The position numbers and the translations under genes are program-made. Below, one piece after another: positions 34,701 through 44,995 of a DNA stretch of 64,000 nt (positions are counted from its first letter, which is position 1; each line of letters begins with the position of its first letter). Source of the DNA: Marsupella aquatica (lineage: Eukaryota > Marchantiophyta). The notes beneath the pieces were generated by a model, which ran no database searches, was not told the origin of the DNA, and saw only the letters and a list, made by a program, of their open reading frames with translations. The stretch spans positions 29,016,001-29,080,000 of the forward strand of contig OZ316892.1 in the NCBI GenBank assembly GCA_973895155.1, read 5' to 3'.

Positions 34701-37413
34701 TCCAGCGTGGAAGCACATTGATGCCACTTGGCCAAATTTTGCCCAGGAGCCAAGAAATGTTCGTTTGGGGTTGGCAATCGATGGAGTGAACCCATATAAA
34801 CAACGACGGAAGCCTAAGTCCATCTGGCCTGTTCTTTTGATAAATCAAAACATCCCTCCATGGTTGGCAATGAAGAAGGGTCATGTGCTTCTATTAGCTA
34901 TAATTCCTGGACCCAAGGCCTGTAAGAATCCTGATATCTGTTTGGCTCCAGCTTATGAAGAGCTACATAATCTATGGGAGGTTGGAGCAGTGACAACAGA
35001 TGTCACTCGTGAAGCAGGCAATGGTAGGACCTTCAATATGAGGGTGATGATCACTCATTGCACCACAGATGGTCCAGGTAATTCATTGGGCAACCCAATG
35101 ACTATTGTTTGCACAATGTCATGTACAATGCAAGTGTTGGGGTTATTTGTGGTCTGAACATGGTTCAATGAAATGGCAGGTATGGGGACAATATCTGGCC
35201 TGAAGGTGGCAGGTTTTTCAGCTTGCCCTTCATGTGGCCCAGAGTTGCGTGGGAGGTACTCAAGACTACTGCACAAAACCACATATGAGGGCAGTAGGGT
35301 CTGGTTGGCAATGGATGACCACTTGCGACAAAACACAACACATTGGGCAGAGACTGAAGTGCGGCCATGTCCTAATGGCCCTTCAGCTGAAGGACAAATT
35401 CAAATGGCAGAGAAGGTGGAAGCAAAGTTACTAAAACCCAAGGATTGTGGAGTAAACCGACGCTAAGCTATGTGGGACTTGCCTTATTGGAGGGTAAGTG
35501 ATAGAAGTGCATGGTTCCTTTACAGCAAATTAGACCAATAAAATTCTTAATTTAGAGATTGCAACTGATTCAATATGTTATTTCAATTTCCAGAGACTCC
35601 AGGTTCGATGGTTGTTGGACCCCATGCACATTGAAGTGAATGTTGCTAAGAACTTGGTGAAGCACATTTATGGGACGAATGACACTCGTGGAGTCCGAGA
35701 GGATGCTGAGAGGGTTGGAGTAGTGAAGAGTTGTTGGATAACACGTACTGGGGAGAAACCTCCTGGTCCTTGGATTTTGCCAAGAGAGGTTTTGAAGGAC
35801 ATGAATGGGATGATAAGCGAGATGAAGTTCCCTAGCCATTACGGAGCTGGTTTTCGTGGGTGCACTACAAGGAATGATCACATACCCCCAATAGGGTTGA
35901 AGTCTCATGATTATCACAAGTTGATACAGCATGTGCTACCAGCAGTCATGCGTTGTTGTGATGATTCCTGGGAGCGTCGTTTACTCCGTCTGACTATATA
36001 TGAGATGTGCTCCATTTTTAGGTATGATAACGTACCCTCTCTTCCATTGCTCTCTTGCAAGTTCTTGTTACCGCTGAAGGAGCCATGTAATTCAACAAGT
36101 ATTTCAAACTCATTTTTCTATGGCCCTATGTGGATCTGATATACAAAATCTTTGATGGTTTTGAGGAGGAACATAGGTGGGTATGCGCTAAGGAGATAAA
36201 GGAGTCTGAGATTCCTTTGATGAGAGAGAGGTCAGCTCGCGTGATGTGCAATATGGAGAAGGTGTTTCCCCCATGCATATTTGACATGCAATTGCATTTA
36301 CTATGTCACTTGGTGGATGAGGTCGCGATTGCTGGTCATGTCCATGCACGTTGGATGTATTGGGTAGAGCGCTTCATGAAAGTGCTCAAGTCCATGGTGC
36401 GTCAACCAGCTCGACCAGAGGGAAGTATGGCAACGGGGTATATCATGTCGGAGTGCCTCTTTTATTCCGGAGGGATGATAGGGATTTTGGACACATAAGC
36501 TCCCACAGCTTGGGAAGAGGCACAAGATGATGACAATGGTGGGTTGCGTTTGATGGGTGCATCAAAAAAGCGTTCACTACATGACAACATACTTCGCCTA
36601 CAGATCCACAATTATGTGTTGGGAAATCGCCCAGAGATGTCTCAGTGGAGGGAGTTGCATAGGTACATATATGCAACTCTATATAACTGTTAATCTAACA
36701 GTAGACGTTGTTCTACATTCTATGTGTGTAGAAGTTAGAGTGGGTTCAAGGAGCACTTCTTTGGATTGTGCAATATTCTCATGGATTCATACATTTTTTG
36801 CAGTGCATTCTTGGAGCAGCAACCGATAGTTGCACAACGGTATGCATTATTTCGCGTATGGGCATTGGAGCGCATGGATAGGCTCCTTGAAGAGCATGGG
36901 CCCTTATCCATTCCCATTGATGTACAGAACATCATTAGGGGACCAGGGTTGTGGGCAACGACCCATACACACATGTATGAGTCAGGGCACCACTTTCGCA
37001 CTTGGAGGACAGATCACATGAAGAAGAGTACATGTAACTCAGGAGTGTTCATGTTGACAGACCCAGGTGATGTTGAGATTCCCTATTGTGGCACTATATT
37101 GGATATTTTAGACGTTCACTTTGGGTCATTTACTACTATTGTGTTAGAGGTGCGGTGGCACAAATCCATCATGTCACCTCCACATAGAGCCACCATGGTG
37201 AAAGATGAGTGTGGGTTCTATCGGGTAGACACGACTCGTGTAGCACCATCCGGGACTGAGGTTAGTGACACTATAGTATTTCCTAGCCAGGTGGATCAGT
37301 GTATTATGGTTCCGATGCACACTATGAGAGGATGGTCCATCGTCATTCCCATCTTCCCACGACGGAGGAAGGGTTTGATGGCATCAGTAATTGTAGATGA
37401 TATGGATCCATGA
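31742..37413 (+). pseudogene. CACTA TNP2 transposase (Transposase_21), with breaks
   Basis: Modelled exons: 31742-32353, 33410-33825, 33966-34272, 34572-35077, 35180-35493, 35594-36021, about 36100-36662 and 36804-37413. Most junctions keep phase. Exon 1 is His/Arg/Asp-rich and ends with the N-terminal CACTA-associated motif MPCPCRRCKGVVLHERTTVL. Later exons carry the Transposase_21 signatures (LFQLFHGKLLP, SPAWKHIDATWPNFAQEPRN, RLGLAIDGVNP, FSACPSC, LDPMHIEVNVAKN), the DUF4218-like part (NMEKVFPPCIFDMQLHLLCH, ARPEGSMATGYI) and a C-terminal part (NSGVFML). Breaks: a one-base shift near 34615, TAA at 35464 where a Ser codon is expected, and TAA at 36496. The exon 6 to 7 junction is off by one base in my model. 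Cut-and-paste transposase by family; this copy is probably inactive. Confidence 0.85.
32458..33276 (+). CDS. SET-domain exon inside the CACTA transposon
   Basis: An open frame of 272 codons lies between TNP2 exon 1 and the next TNP2 exon, on the same strand. Its last 140 residues carry SET-domain hallmarks: GLGVFALVDI (first strand motif), IDGYPPRTGNLAGYINS with a following PNAEW (the substrate/AdoMet pocket, family pattern NHSC..PN, here NST with no His), then HATRTIRAGEEILVDYDW (GEEL..DY, with the catalytic Tyr). SET proteins transfer methyl groups from S-adenosylmethionine to lysines, often of histones. No good ATG precedes the domain; AATAG/ATT at 32458 accepts phase-0 splicing from the exon-1 donor GAG/GTAATA at 32353, giving a protein of about 476 residues with the TNP2 N-terminal motif followed by SET. 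It has no stops or shifts, unlike TNP2 itself. Confidence 0.82.
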   Translation: MPVVVRSSPVDRLRDIAYRALAPLVHPSDLPATLREIDRVFWRRRRVFRMHPIERGVVVTTRPRSIESRPPRIVPPRCPFLDASVSRAPRQLRGRALDILKDSFPAQFGLHMDLPLWEPIIVWDRPWVILPSTLGTHVGLGVFALVDIVVPTGCAPDDLPQLFPFYGPKYSAARWRILSRQCPTFSRYGMSLKLDPRYAQIDGYPPRTGNLAGYINSTVGSRRSGFRPNAEWHEFHDQSHPRLPVACTHYILTHATRTIRAGEEILVDYDWH

Positions 37414-37479
37414 CCATAAATGTATTCAGTGCATGTATATATTCGTTATGGCCACCTTCATGTGGGTTTGTAGCATCTG

Positions 37480-37760
37480 TGGGTAACGTCGTTGTATGAC
37501 TATTACGTCCGGTAGACCAATGTATCTTCAAACTACGTCGTATCAGGCAGACGTTAATTCCAATTAACGTCGTTTTATTGAGCCTTCAACGACGTTAATT
37601 TAGCCACGACCCCGTTTACGTTACTCCACACGACGTTGATTCTCCACTTAAAACGATGTTAAACTAACTTACGTCGTTTTAGGGTACGTATTAAACCAAA
37701 GATGTCGTGTATTGCAACGTTACTATATCCGCGCGACGTTAATGACAGTGGTGACATTAA
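37480..37760. repeat. ACGTCGT/ACGACGTT motif cluster
   Basis: About a dozen copies of TAACGTCGTT-like motifs in either orientation lie between TNP2 and the convergent ORF. Similar clusters occur at 28560-28800, 29860-30070, 31445-31675, 34310-34560 and 38700-38990. They are the subterminal and interstitial repeats of the transposon. Confidence 0.85.
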
Positions 37761-37928
37761 TTGGCACATGCATTCAAAATGAAAAACATGAGGGAGTCTT
37801 TATTCAGTTTCAGTATGATATAGAGATACAAAGGTCCTACAAAGCACATTGCATGTCCACCACAAAGCGACTATAACCTAGCCGAATCACTAAACTGCCT
37901 CATCCATTGACATCCAGATTGTTGCTAC

Positions 37929-38489
37929 TTAAGGAGTTCCTTCACCAGACCAGTAGTACTCCTCATCTGCCTTCCTTCTTTTGTAAGAATCACGCCTCTG
38001 CCTCTGGTTCCATTTCTTCCGGACGACCTCTTCCCCAGCCTTTAGCCTTTCAGCCTCAACCTCAGCTGCACAACTTTCCTTGTAATCATACAAGACAATG
38101 TGAAGCTCAGTCGGAGACAGCTCACATTTGGGCAATGTAGGTGGATATGCCTCCCCATCATCTGGGTTGGGCGCCTCATCCAACATCTGATCATCACCTG
38201 GATGCAGCAGGAAGTCTCCTGGATCCAACTGTTTGTTGGCCAGAATTGAGCACTCTACCCAACGGATAGAAATGAAATGAACTGTCTCTGCAAAGTGCTC
38301 GATCAATCCATGGTAGTCACTGAAGTGCTCAACAACTTCTTTCCACGTATAGGCCAGCAAGTAGTCTGTTTCCGAGGTACACAACTTCTCAATAACACCT
38401 CCCCGACAAAAGAACCCACGTATAGTCTTGTCCTCTTCACCAAGTGGAAGGAAGCAACAATGCACATCTTTGAAGAACTTGCGCACCAT
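37929..38489 (-). CDS. Third ORF of the CACTA element, unknown
   Basis: A single open frame of 186 codons (MVRKFFKDVHCCFLPLGEED) on the minus strand, between TNP2's end and the right terminus. It has an N-terminal half with Trp/His/Tyr-rich, folded-looking sequence (YTWKEVVEHFSDYHGL), an acidic Pro-rich linker, and a strongly basic, Lys/Arg-rich C-terminus (about residues 150-180) that may bind nucleic acid. No family recognised. It is convergent with TNP2. Confidence 0.6.
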   Translation of the reverse strand: MVRKFFKDVHCCFLPLGEEDKTIRGFFCRGGVIEKLCTSETDYLLAYTWKEVVEHFSDYHGLIEHFAETVHFISIRWVECSILANKQLDPGDFLLHPGDDQMLDEAPNPDDGEAYPPTLPKCELSPTELHIVLYDYKESCAAEVEAERLKAGEEVVRKKWNQRQRRDSYKRRKADEEYYWSGEGTP

Positions 38490-39112
38490 GACTGAACACT
38501 GAGTCTAGATCCCACGCTGCAATTTCTCTGTACTCAGGAAGAGTGCATTCTCCAAAAATCACAAATGCAAGCCTACTTTGGTCTCAACACTCTTAAACCA
38601 AAATCCTCCCGTAGAAAACCCAAGCTATACTTGAGTCAGCATGGACTACTCCTCATTCAAGTCGTCCACACCGATGTACTCAACGTCTAACATGGCTTGA
38701 TTCAATCGGAACGTCCTACAGAGCAACGTTACCACTTTTACGTCTCCCTCCACGACGTAAACATTGACGTCGTTATACCCTAAACACATTACGTCCTCTA
38801 ATACGTCGTTAATATTGAACGACGACCAAAACGACGTTTAGGACAGCTCATCCAGAGACGTTAATTTTAAACGTGTTTCCAGCGACGTTAAAATGGGGGC
38901 AATCGGCGCTTAGATTTCTCCGACGTCGCCGTTACGTCGGACGTAGTTATAAACGTAGTCATGGAAGTCGTTAATTATATTAACGACGATTATGAGGAGG
39001 TATTGTTTGCATCCGACGCAACAAAATCTAGTTGTGTTGAGACCAGCAAGCTGATGGGTTGGAGCAGATGCTGGTAGTTCCTGAGCCATTTGAGGTATCA
39101 CCATGGCCGGCC

Positions 39113-40924
39113 TCAGCAACCTTGGCCATCAATATTCGGCCTCAAGAGACCCAGCAACTCTCTCGGATCCGCCTGCTGAAGAAGTGCACCGGTTACCTTA
39201 CCGGCATGGTCATGCTCCAGCACGTCCACCAGGGGATACAGCAGTTCTCCAACCATTGCTTTTGTATCTACAACAGGTCCAGAGGCCAAAGCAGGGATAC
39301 TCTTTGCAACCGGCTGGGGCGCACCAGCATCAGCACGGGGACCATCAAGCATATCACCAGTCACGTCTTGTGTATTCCTTGCAGTAGAGGTATGTCTGAT
39401 ATGTAGATTCTCTCTACGAACCACCATTTGCTGTGCATGCTGTTGTTGCTGCCGTGGTGCTATAGGGCCATGCATGCCTCTTGCAAGCTTGTGACCATTG
39501 TGCTGATTCTGGCTAGGAACAACAGGGGCGTAGAAGTTTGGATTTTGCCCACTTCCAGGCTTGTCGGCAGCAAACATCTGCTGCTTGTACAAGAAATCAG
39601 TAGGCTCCCCGGGATTGAGTTCCAAAGGTGATTGCCCGTAGGGATATTGTGCTACAATTCTTGGAGCAAAGGGAGAATAAATTGGTACGCTGGTCGGGGC
39701 GCCAACAGAGGTCTGTAGCCAGGCACGCCTCGCCTCTTTACATCGAGCAGGAGCAACGTACAATGGTTTGCTACCAACCATCCTTCGGTTCATGTAAGCA
39801 ACCGCACAGTGGGCTTCTTCCAAGGTAGAGAAACACACAAAACCTGAGCCTTTACTCTGACCGTCAAGGTTCCAGTTAACTTTACACGACTTGATGATTC
39901 CAAACGGAGCGAAAAGTTCCCCAAGCATCTCATTGTCAACAGTGTCATCCAGATTATTTATGTAAAGATTGGTACCGTGCTGTAGTTGACTCCTTTCTTT
40001 GCGCTCTTGTTCAAATTTTTCTCTCCCTACTTCCATTTCGGATTGCGTTTTTGCCCTTCTTACATACCACACTTTGCCATCAATGGGCTTCCCATTCAAC
40101 GCCTCGACTGCCTTTGCTGCATTGTCGGTGTTCTTGAAGTTGACAAAACCAAAATGCCTGGAATTACCCTCACTATCCAGAATCACAACAGCACGTCTGA
40201 TTTTGCCGTAGACTGCAAAGCGTTTCTTCAGCTCCTCGTCTGTGGTAGTTTCGGCAAAATTCTTAACAATAACATTCTTGAAGTTGGAAGCGTCACAAGA
40301 GCGATCCCTCTCCTGACGACAAACAAAGCGCTCGACAAGAACCTGCTTGTTGTTGAAGAGCATACCATTTGTGTTCTCAATGGCGCTCTGTGCTGACTCT
40401 TCGTGCTCAAACTGCACGTAGCCATAGCCCTTCGATTGCCCGGAGTCATCTGTGGCAACCTTCGCGGAACGAATGGTCCCAAACTTAGAGAACTTTTCGG
40501 AAAGGGCCAAGCTGTCAATAGATTTCTCCAAATGCTTAATAAAAATATTACCAATTCCTTTTTTCCGACGACTAGAGTCACAGGTTATAGGCGTGATTCG
40601 GATGGGCTTCCCATTCACCAGAGTAAATTTTTCCAATCCCAGAGCTAGTGTAGCATCTTGAGCAGTTTTGTAGTTGTTCTCGGCAAACCCAAGACTCTGC
40701 CTAGTGATCTGATCACGAAATATGTGAATTGAAACTACCTGGCCGACCTGACTGAAAATTCCATAAAGCTGATGCTTTGATACACAAGGGCCCAAATCAC
40801 CAACACGAAGGGAGGTTGACGGCCCGGTTGACACAATCCGAGAGGGACTGGCTGCCTGGTGCTGAGTTTGGGCTTCAATTTGAGACATCGCTTCTGCTAG
40901 GTCTGCCCTCTTTCTCTGAATCAC
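39113..40924 (-). CDS. Poly(A)-binding protein-like retrocopy, 3' end disrupted
   Basis: An intronless frame of 603 codons with four RRMs (about residues 40-115, 125-205, 215-295 and 320-395) and the start of the C-terminal MLLE domain (VGELLYPLVDVLEHDHAGKV, near residue 555). Such proteins bind mRNA poly(A) tails in the cytoplasm. RRM1 is degraded at RNP1 (SLGFAENNY where relatives read LGYAYVNF-like) and its end. After DPRELLGLL the frame leaves the family and stops, while AKVAEA of the MLLE helix is found in another frame and the Leu-rich tail in the third, so several indels have hit the end. The CACTA insertion lies 74 bases beyond the stop. Lack of introns, drift at RNP1 and tail indels suggest a decaying retrocopy; a functional divergent PABP is less likely. 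Confidence 0.82.
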   Translation of the reverse strand: MIQRKRADLAEAMSQIEAQTQHQAASPSRIVSTGPSTSLRVGDLGPCVSKHQLYGIFSQVGQVVSIHIFRDQITRQSLGFAENNYKTAQDATLALGLEKFTLVNGKPIRITPITCDSSRRKKGIGNIFIKHLEKSIDSLALSEKFSKFGTIRSAKVATDDSGQSKGYGYVQFEHEESAQSAIENTNGMLFNNKQVLVERFVCRQERDRSCDASNFKNVIVKNFAETTTDEELKKRFAVYGKIRRAVVILDSEGNSRHFGFVNFKNTDNAAKAVEALNGKPIDGKVWYVRRAKTQSEMEVGREKFEQERKERSQLQHGTNLYINNLDDTVDNEMLGELFAPFGIIKSCKVNWNLDGQSKGSGFVCFSTLEEAHCAVAYMNRRMVGSKPLYVAPARCKEARRAWLQTSVGAPTSVPIYSPFAPRIVAQYPYGQSPLELNPGEPTDFLYKQQMFAADKPGSGQNPNFYAPVVPSQNQHNGHKLARGMHGPIAPRQQQQHAQQMVVRRENLHIRHTSTARNTQDVTGDMLDGPRADAGAPQPVAKSIPALASGPVVDTKAMVGELLYPLVDVLEHDHAGKVTGALLQQADPRELLGLLRPNIDGQGC

Positions 40925-40999
40925 TAGAGTTTAGATCTCGGACCTTAGAATTCACTAGAATCCGAAATTTGGAATTCATTGAATATGGGATTTGGGAAT

Positions 41000-42703
41000 T
41001 CCACGCTCGGAGAAAACCGTAGAAGTCTTAGCTCAACAAAACACCACGATACTCACTCTCCCCCTTCGTACCTGTGCTCTTCTACATTGCAAACCGACTG
41101 CTTGACGAAAAAGGTCTTTATTCCAATCTGTCTTACAAGCCCCACTGTCCAATCATCGTAGACGATCAACGTTCTGTTGCGGTGCTTGGCGCTTCAGCCA
41201 ATGGTTTGGGAGTGAGAGAGACGGGATTCGGCGAGGGATGAAAGACAAATGTGAAAGAGAAATGCGCGAGCAAATGGGATGAAAAGAACGGGAAAAGAAG
41301 TGGGATTGACTACTGACAGGACCAAGCTTTGCACGTCACCTGTATGTACATGGGGTCAGCCAGATGACAGAAAGTGTTATGGACTGCGAAACACGCATAC
41401 TTATAGCTGCTGTCCCAATTTCACTACCCAATCATTGACGATCAACCTTCTGGTGTGGTGCTAGGAGCTTCAGGGAGGCGTAAGAGAGAGACCATTGAAC
41501 AGGGTTGGCATATCCCTTGAAAAGCTCCTCATATCCAACCGACTGTTGATAATCACTCTCCCTTAGTTTCAGTTTCCATGCCAGTCCTCCTTTGCCGTTC
41601 CGCCTTCTGTTTTCAAAAGTCTATGGTTTCACTGTCCAACAATTGACTATCAACCGGAGAGGAAAACAAGAAAAGCCTGGCTATGCAAATGCTCCTTCGA
41701 TACTTTGCCACAGCTGACAGAAACTAAATGATTGTGATAGATGACAACAAGTGATATTGATTGACCAAGGACAGGACCAAAGTTCTACCAGTGCCAGAAG
41801 CATTCGCCGCTGACAGGAAGTGGCACTGAAAGCAGAAACACCGTTAGCTACTGTTTCGATTCACAAAGTTTAGCCTCTACCTTCCTGAGTGGGTGAGACC
41901 GGAGTTTGTGGACAGACTTCTTTGGCAATAATGTGTGTTTGGCACCGAGCATCCACGGAAAAATCTCCATTTCAATGAAAATTATAAATCAATCAAGCAT
42001 AGCACTGTATAAGAGGTAGCCTCTTATATTGTCAAGAGGAAGTGAAAAAAAAAACTTGGACGAACCTGAGCTAGGCAACCACGTTATAACATGTAACGCA
42101 GACTTACCCCTGATCTTGGTAGCTCTTGCTGTGTTTTGATGGTAGGAGCGTAAGTCTAACCTTGGAAGGAACCACTTGCATGAGCACGTCAGTCTCGTGG
42201 ATCGAACCACTTGCATGAGCAGTTCAGGTCTTCACCGTAGAGGTGCACACAATTCTGGAAAACTTGAAGCACAGAAATTAATTACTCCTGGAACAGGCAC
42301 TGCCGGAAGATTCAAGAAATTCCCCATGAGCTTGGCTGTTGTCATGTCAAATGTATGCACCGGCCATTACACCAAACGAAACAAAATTCAGGATAAAGCT
42401 AGTCTAAAAATCTCCAATTTAGCTTATTCAAGCTATCTGCGAGACCGCATAAAGAAAATTTTGGAGATAAGATAATTACTTCAAATGGCAAACCAAAGCT
42501 ACACACTTGAAACGAAAGTATTCAAATCTCGCGAAGATTGAAGAGAGCCGAAGAGGAATGCTGGAAGTCAGATAGAGTAAGTGGTACCTCCGATCACAAA
42601 AGCGGCACGATGCAACTCAGCCGAAGAGAAGAGAGAACTTCAAAAGAGAGAACTCGAATTTGACATACTAAATTCCACACACTGCAACAAAAGCAAACTC
42701 ACC
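41000..42703. other. Gene-free region with degenerate repeats
   Basis: A segment resembling CACTGTCCAATCATCGTAGA followed by CGATCAACGTTCTG and GCTTCAG recurs in degraded form near 41147, 41420 and 41629, upstream of the PABP-like gene. These may be repeated upstream elements. Open frames are short. Confidence 0.4.
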
Positions 42704-42723
42704 TTTTTTCTTAGATGGTCTGT

Positions 42724-43057
42724 TTACTGTCCATGCAAATACATGATTCCTTCGAGCTCTTTAACATCCCTCTCACATTCCGCAATGTTGGTGATCGACT
42801 TAGCGAATCCAAAATCAATGAATCTCACGTGTCCTTTCACAATCATAATATTGGTTTCACGTATGTCTCCATGGAGAAATCCAGAATGGATCGAGCCCTT
42901 CCTGTGCTGACTGTGCCACTGTGTCTATGATGATATGTCGCCCCATTGTTAAGCCCTCAATGAACTCTGTGGCAATGTACACAACCCTTTGATGGGCAGT
43001 TGTGCCAGAATCTACCAGCGCAGGCACATAAGGGAAATACGCAATTACACCAAACAA
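42724..43057 (-). pseudogene. Protein-kinase domain fragment
   Basis: The minus strand encodes VVYIATEFIEGLTMGRHI in one frame (43057 down to about 42890) and, after a one- or two-base shift, GFLHGDIRETNIMIVKGHVR with the following IDFGFAK, then TAA at 42724. HGD-x-R-x-x-N and DFG are the catalytic-loop and metal-binding motifs of protein kinases (HGDIR style, as in atypical plant and fungal kinases). Both flanks lack the rest of the domain. Probably a relic or an exon of a decayed gene. Confidence 0.7.
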
Positions 43058-43789
43058 GAATAAGTAACTGGTTGTGGATGGCAGCTAACAACTTTGATTA
43101 CCTTGGGGAGAAAGTAGTGAAGACATCCTGGTGATCCCGAGTAATGGCATGACATCTTGATGTCTTTTAGGTTGAAGATCGTCAAGTTATTGAGTAAACC
43201 GGTTTGGTAAATAATGTAATTGAAACCTGCTGCAACCGATAAGGAGACCCTTCACAAGTCACATTTCAGTAAAAAATGTAAACTAATATCTGAGTTAGTT
43301 TAAATGTGCTGACCAAGTCCATCCAAACTTTGCCAGTCTATCTGGACTTCATAGACAAAGTGGAGTTCCATTTGGGGTTTAATTCCCCCTTTTCTTTTAA
43401 TTTTTTTCTTCTTTTATTTGTTAGTCATGAAATATTTAATATACTCCACTACAATGACATAAATACTCTTTTCTCAATGTCTATAAAAAAATAGTGATGC
43501 AGTAGAAGTGGCCTGCTGTAGAGGACTCTTAGGCTTTTTGGGTCTTCGCTTTTCCTGAGTTTTTCCTTTTTAGTTCCCTGCTTTTGGCATATAGTCTCCA
43601 GGTTTGGCGCTTTTAGTTGTTTTGACAATGTGATATATGGCTATAGCCATGTCTAGGGCAGGTTATAAGTGTATTGTCGTCTACAGCAATGCATACATCA
43701 AAACTATGTAGATAAATGAAGCAAACAATTACATAAAGTAGCTTCATGCACTTATCTAGTTGAGTCATGTAATACGAGCTCAATACCCG
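43058..43789. other. AT-rich stretch with a dispersed tail-like repeat
   Basis: 43520-43645 resembles the repeat tails at 23.1, 47.8 and 54.8 kb, ending in GACAATGTGATATATGG. No gene is seen. Confidence 0.4.
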
Positions 43790-44995
43790 TGCGTTGCACA
43801 AAAGAAGTCGTGTCGGCCAAGGTGTCGTTGAGAAAAAAAAGATGTCATGTAAGCCAAGAGGTCGTGGAGAGAAAAAATGTCATGTCGGCCAAGAGGTGGT
43901 TGAGAGAAAAAAAGTCGTTGAGTAAAAAAGATGTCATGTTGGCCAAGAGTTCTTTGAAAAAAAAGTTGTCATGTCGGCCAAGATGTCGTTGAAAAAAAGA
44001 TGTCATGTCGGCAAAGACATCATTGAGAGAAAATATGTTGTGTTGCCCAAGAGATCGTTGAGGGAAATCGGGAGGGAAATTACCCATGCATTGCATAAAA
44101 GATGTCGTTAAGAAAAAAAATGTTGTGTCGCCCAAAATATCATTAAAATAAGGGCGCCCAAGATATTGTTAAGAAAACAGATGTTTTGGTGCCCAAGATG
44201 TAGTGTCCCCCAAGATGTCACTAAGAGGAAAGTATTGTGGCGCCCAAAATGCTCTTAAGAGAATTATATGTTGTGTTTCCCAAGAAAGATGTTCTTATGT
44301 GAAAAATGTCATGAAGTAAAAAGATGTTGTTAAGAAAAAGAAGTCATTTTGCCAAACATGGCATGTTGCCCAAATTAAAGGTCATCAAGTAAAAAATTGT
44401 GTCAAATAAGCAGATGTCATGTCGCCAACGATGTCATTATTGCAAAGATGTCGTTAAGTATTAAGATTTTGTTAAGTATAAAATGGTCAATAGATAAAGT
44501 ATGTCATTACTAAACGATGTTATGAAGTAAAAGATGTTAAGTACATATCGGGCCTGATACCTGTGCATTGCACAAATGATGCATGTTGAGGTGAGAAAAT
44601 ATATCAAGTTGAGAAAAGATGTCGATAAGAGAAAAACATTTTGAGCTGAGAGAAATATGTCAAGGAAAGAAAAATATAGCAAGGTGAGAAAAAGATGTCA
44701 TATAGAGAAAAAACATTCGGAGGTGAGAAAAATAAGTCAAGGAGAGAAAATATGGTGAGATGAAAAAAAGATATGAATATGAGGAAAAATGTTGAGGGTG
44801 ACGAAAGATGTTGTGGTGAGATAAAGATGACCAGGTGAGAAAAATATGGCGAAATGAGACAAATATAATATATATGTTGAGGTGAGAAAAGATCTCAAGG
44901 TGAGTAAAATATGTCAAGATGAGCAAAGATCTTGAGGTGAGAAGATTTTAATATGAAGAAACTATGTCAAGATGAGAAAATATTTTGACTATATT
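43790..44995. repeat. Degenerate minisatellite
   Basis: From 43790 to about 44480 units of about 30-45 bp built on AAGATGTCGTTGAGAAAAAAAGATGTCATGTCGGCC recur. From about 44570 to 44995 a shorter unit GAGAAAAATATGTCAAGGT of about 20-25 bp takes over. CCCGTGCGTTGCACAAAAGA-like sequence occurs at 43785, 44083 and 44562, dividing the block. Minus-strand open frames here (FFQRHLGRHD and similar) are repeat translations. Confidence 0.85.

Larger units (their letters stand above)
28530..39036 (+). mobile_element. Complete CACTA (En/Spm)-type DNA transposon
   Basis: 10,507 bp. The left end reads CACAACTACATT and the right end, on the minus strand, CACAACTAGATT. The 3-bp TTG lies on both sides (28527-28529 and 39037-39039), the target-site length expected of CACTA elements. 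It carries a TNP2-type transposase on plus, an RS-rich gene transcribed divergently, a third minus-strand ORF near the right end, and a SET-domain exon. Short ACGTCGT/ACGACGTT motifs cluster at both ends and in the non-coding gaps, as subterminal repeats do in this class. TNP2 here has stops and a frameshift, so this copy is probably not autonomous. Confidence 0.93.

Noticed and set aside
38910-39119. 69-codon minus ORF at the CACTA right end
   Set aside because: It is the PABP tail frame reading into the transposon terminus, not a gene.
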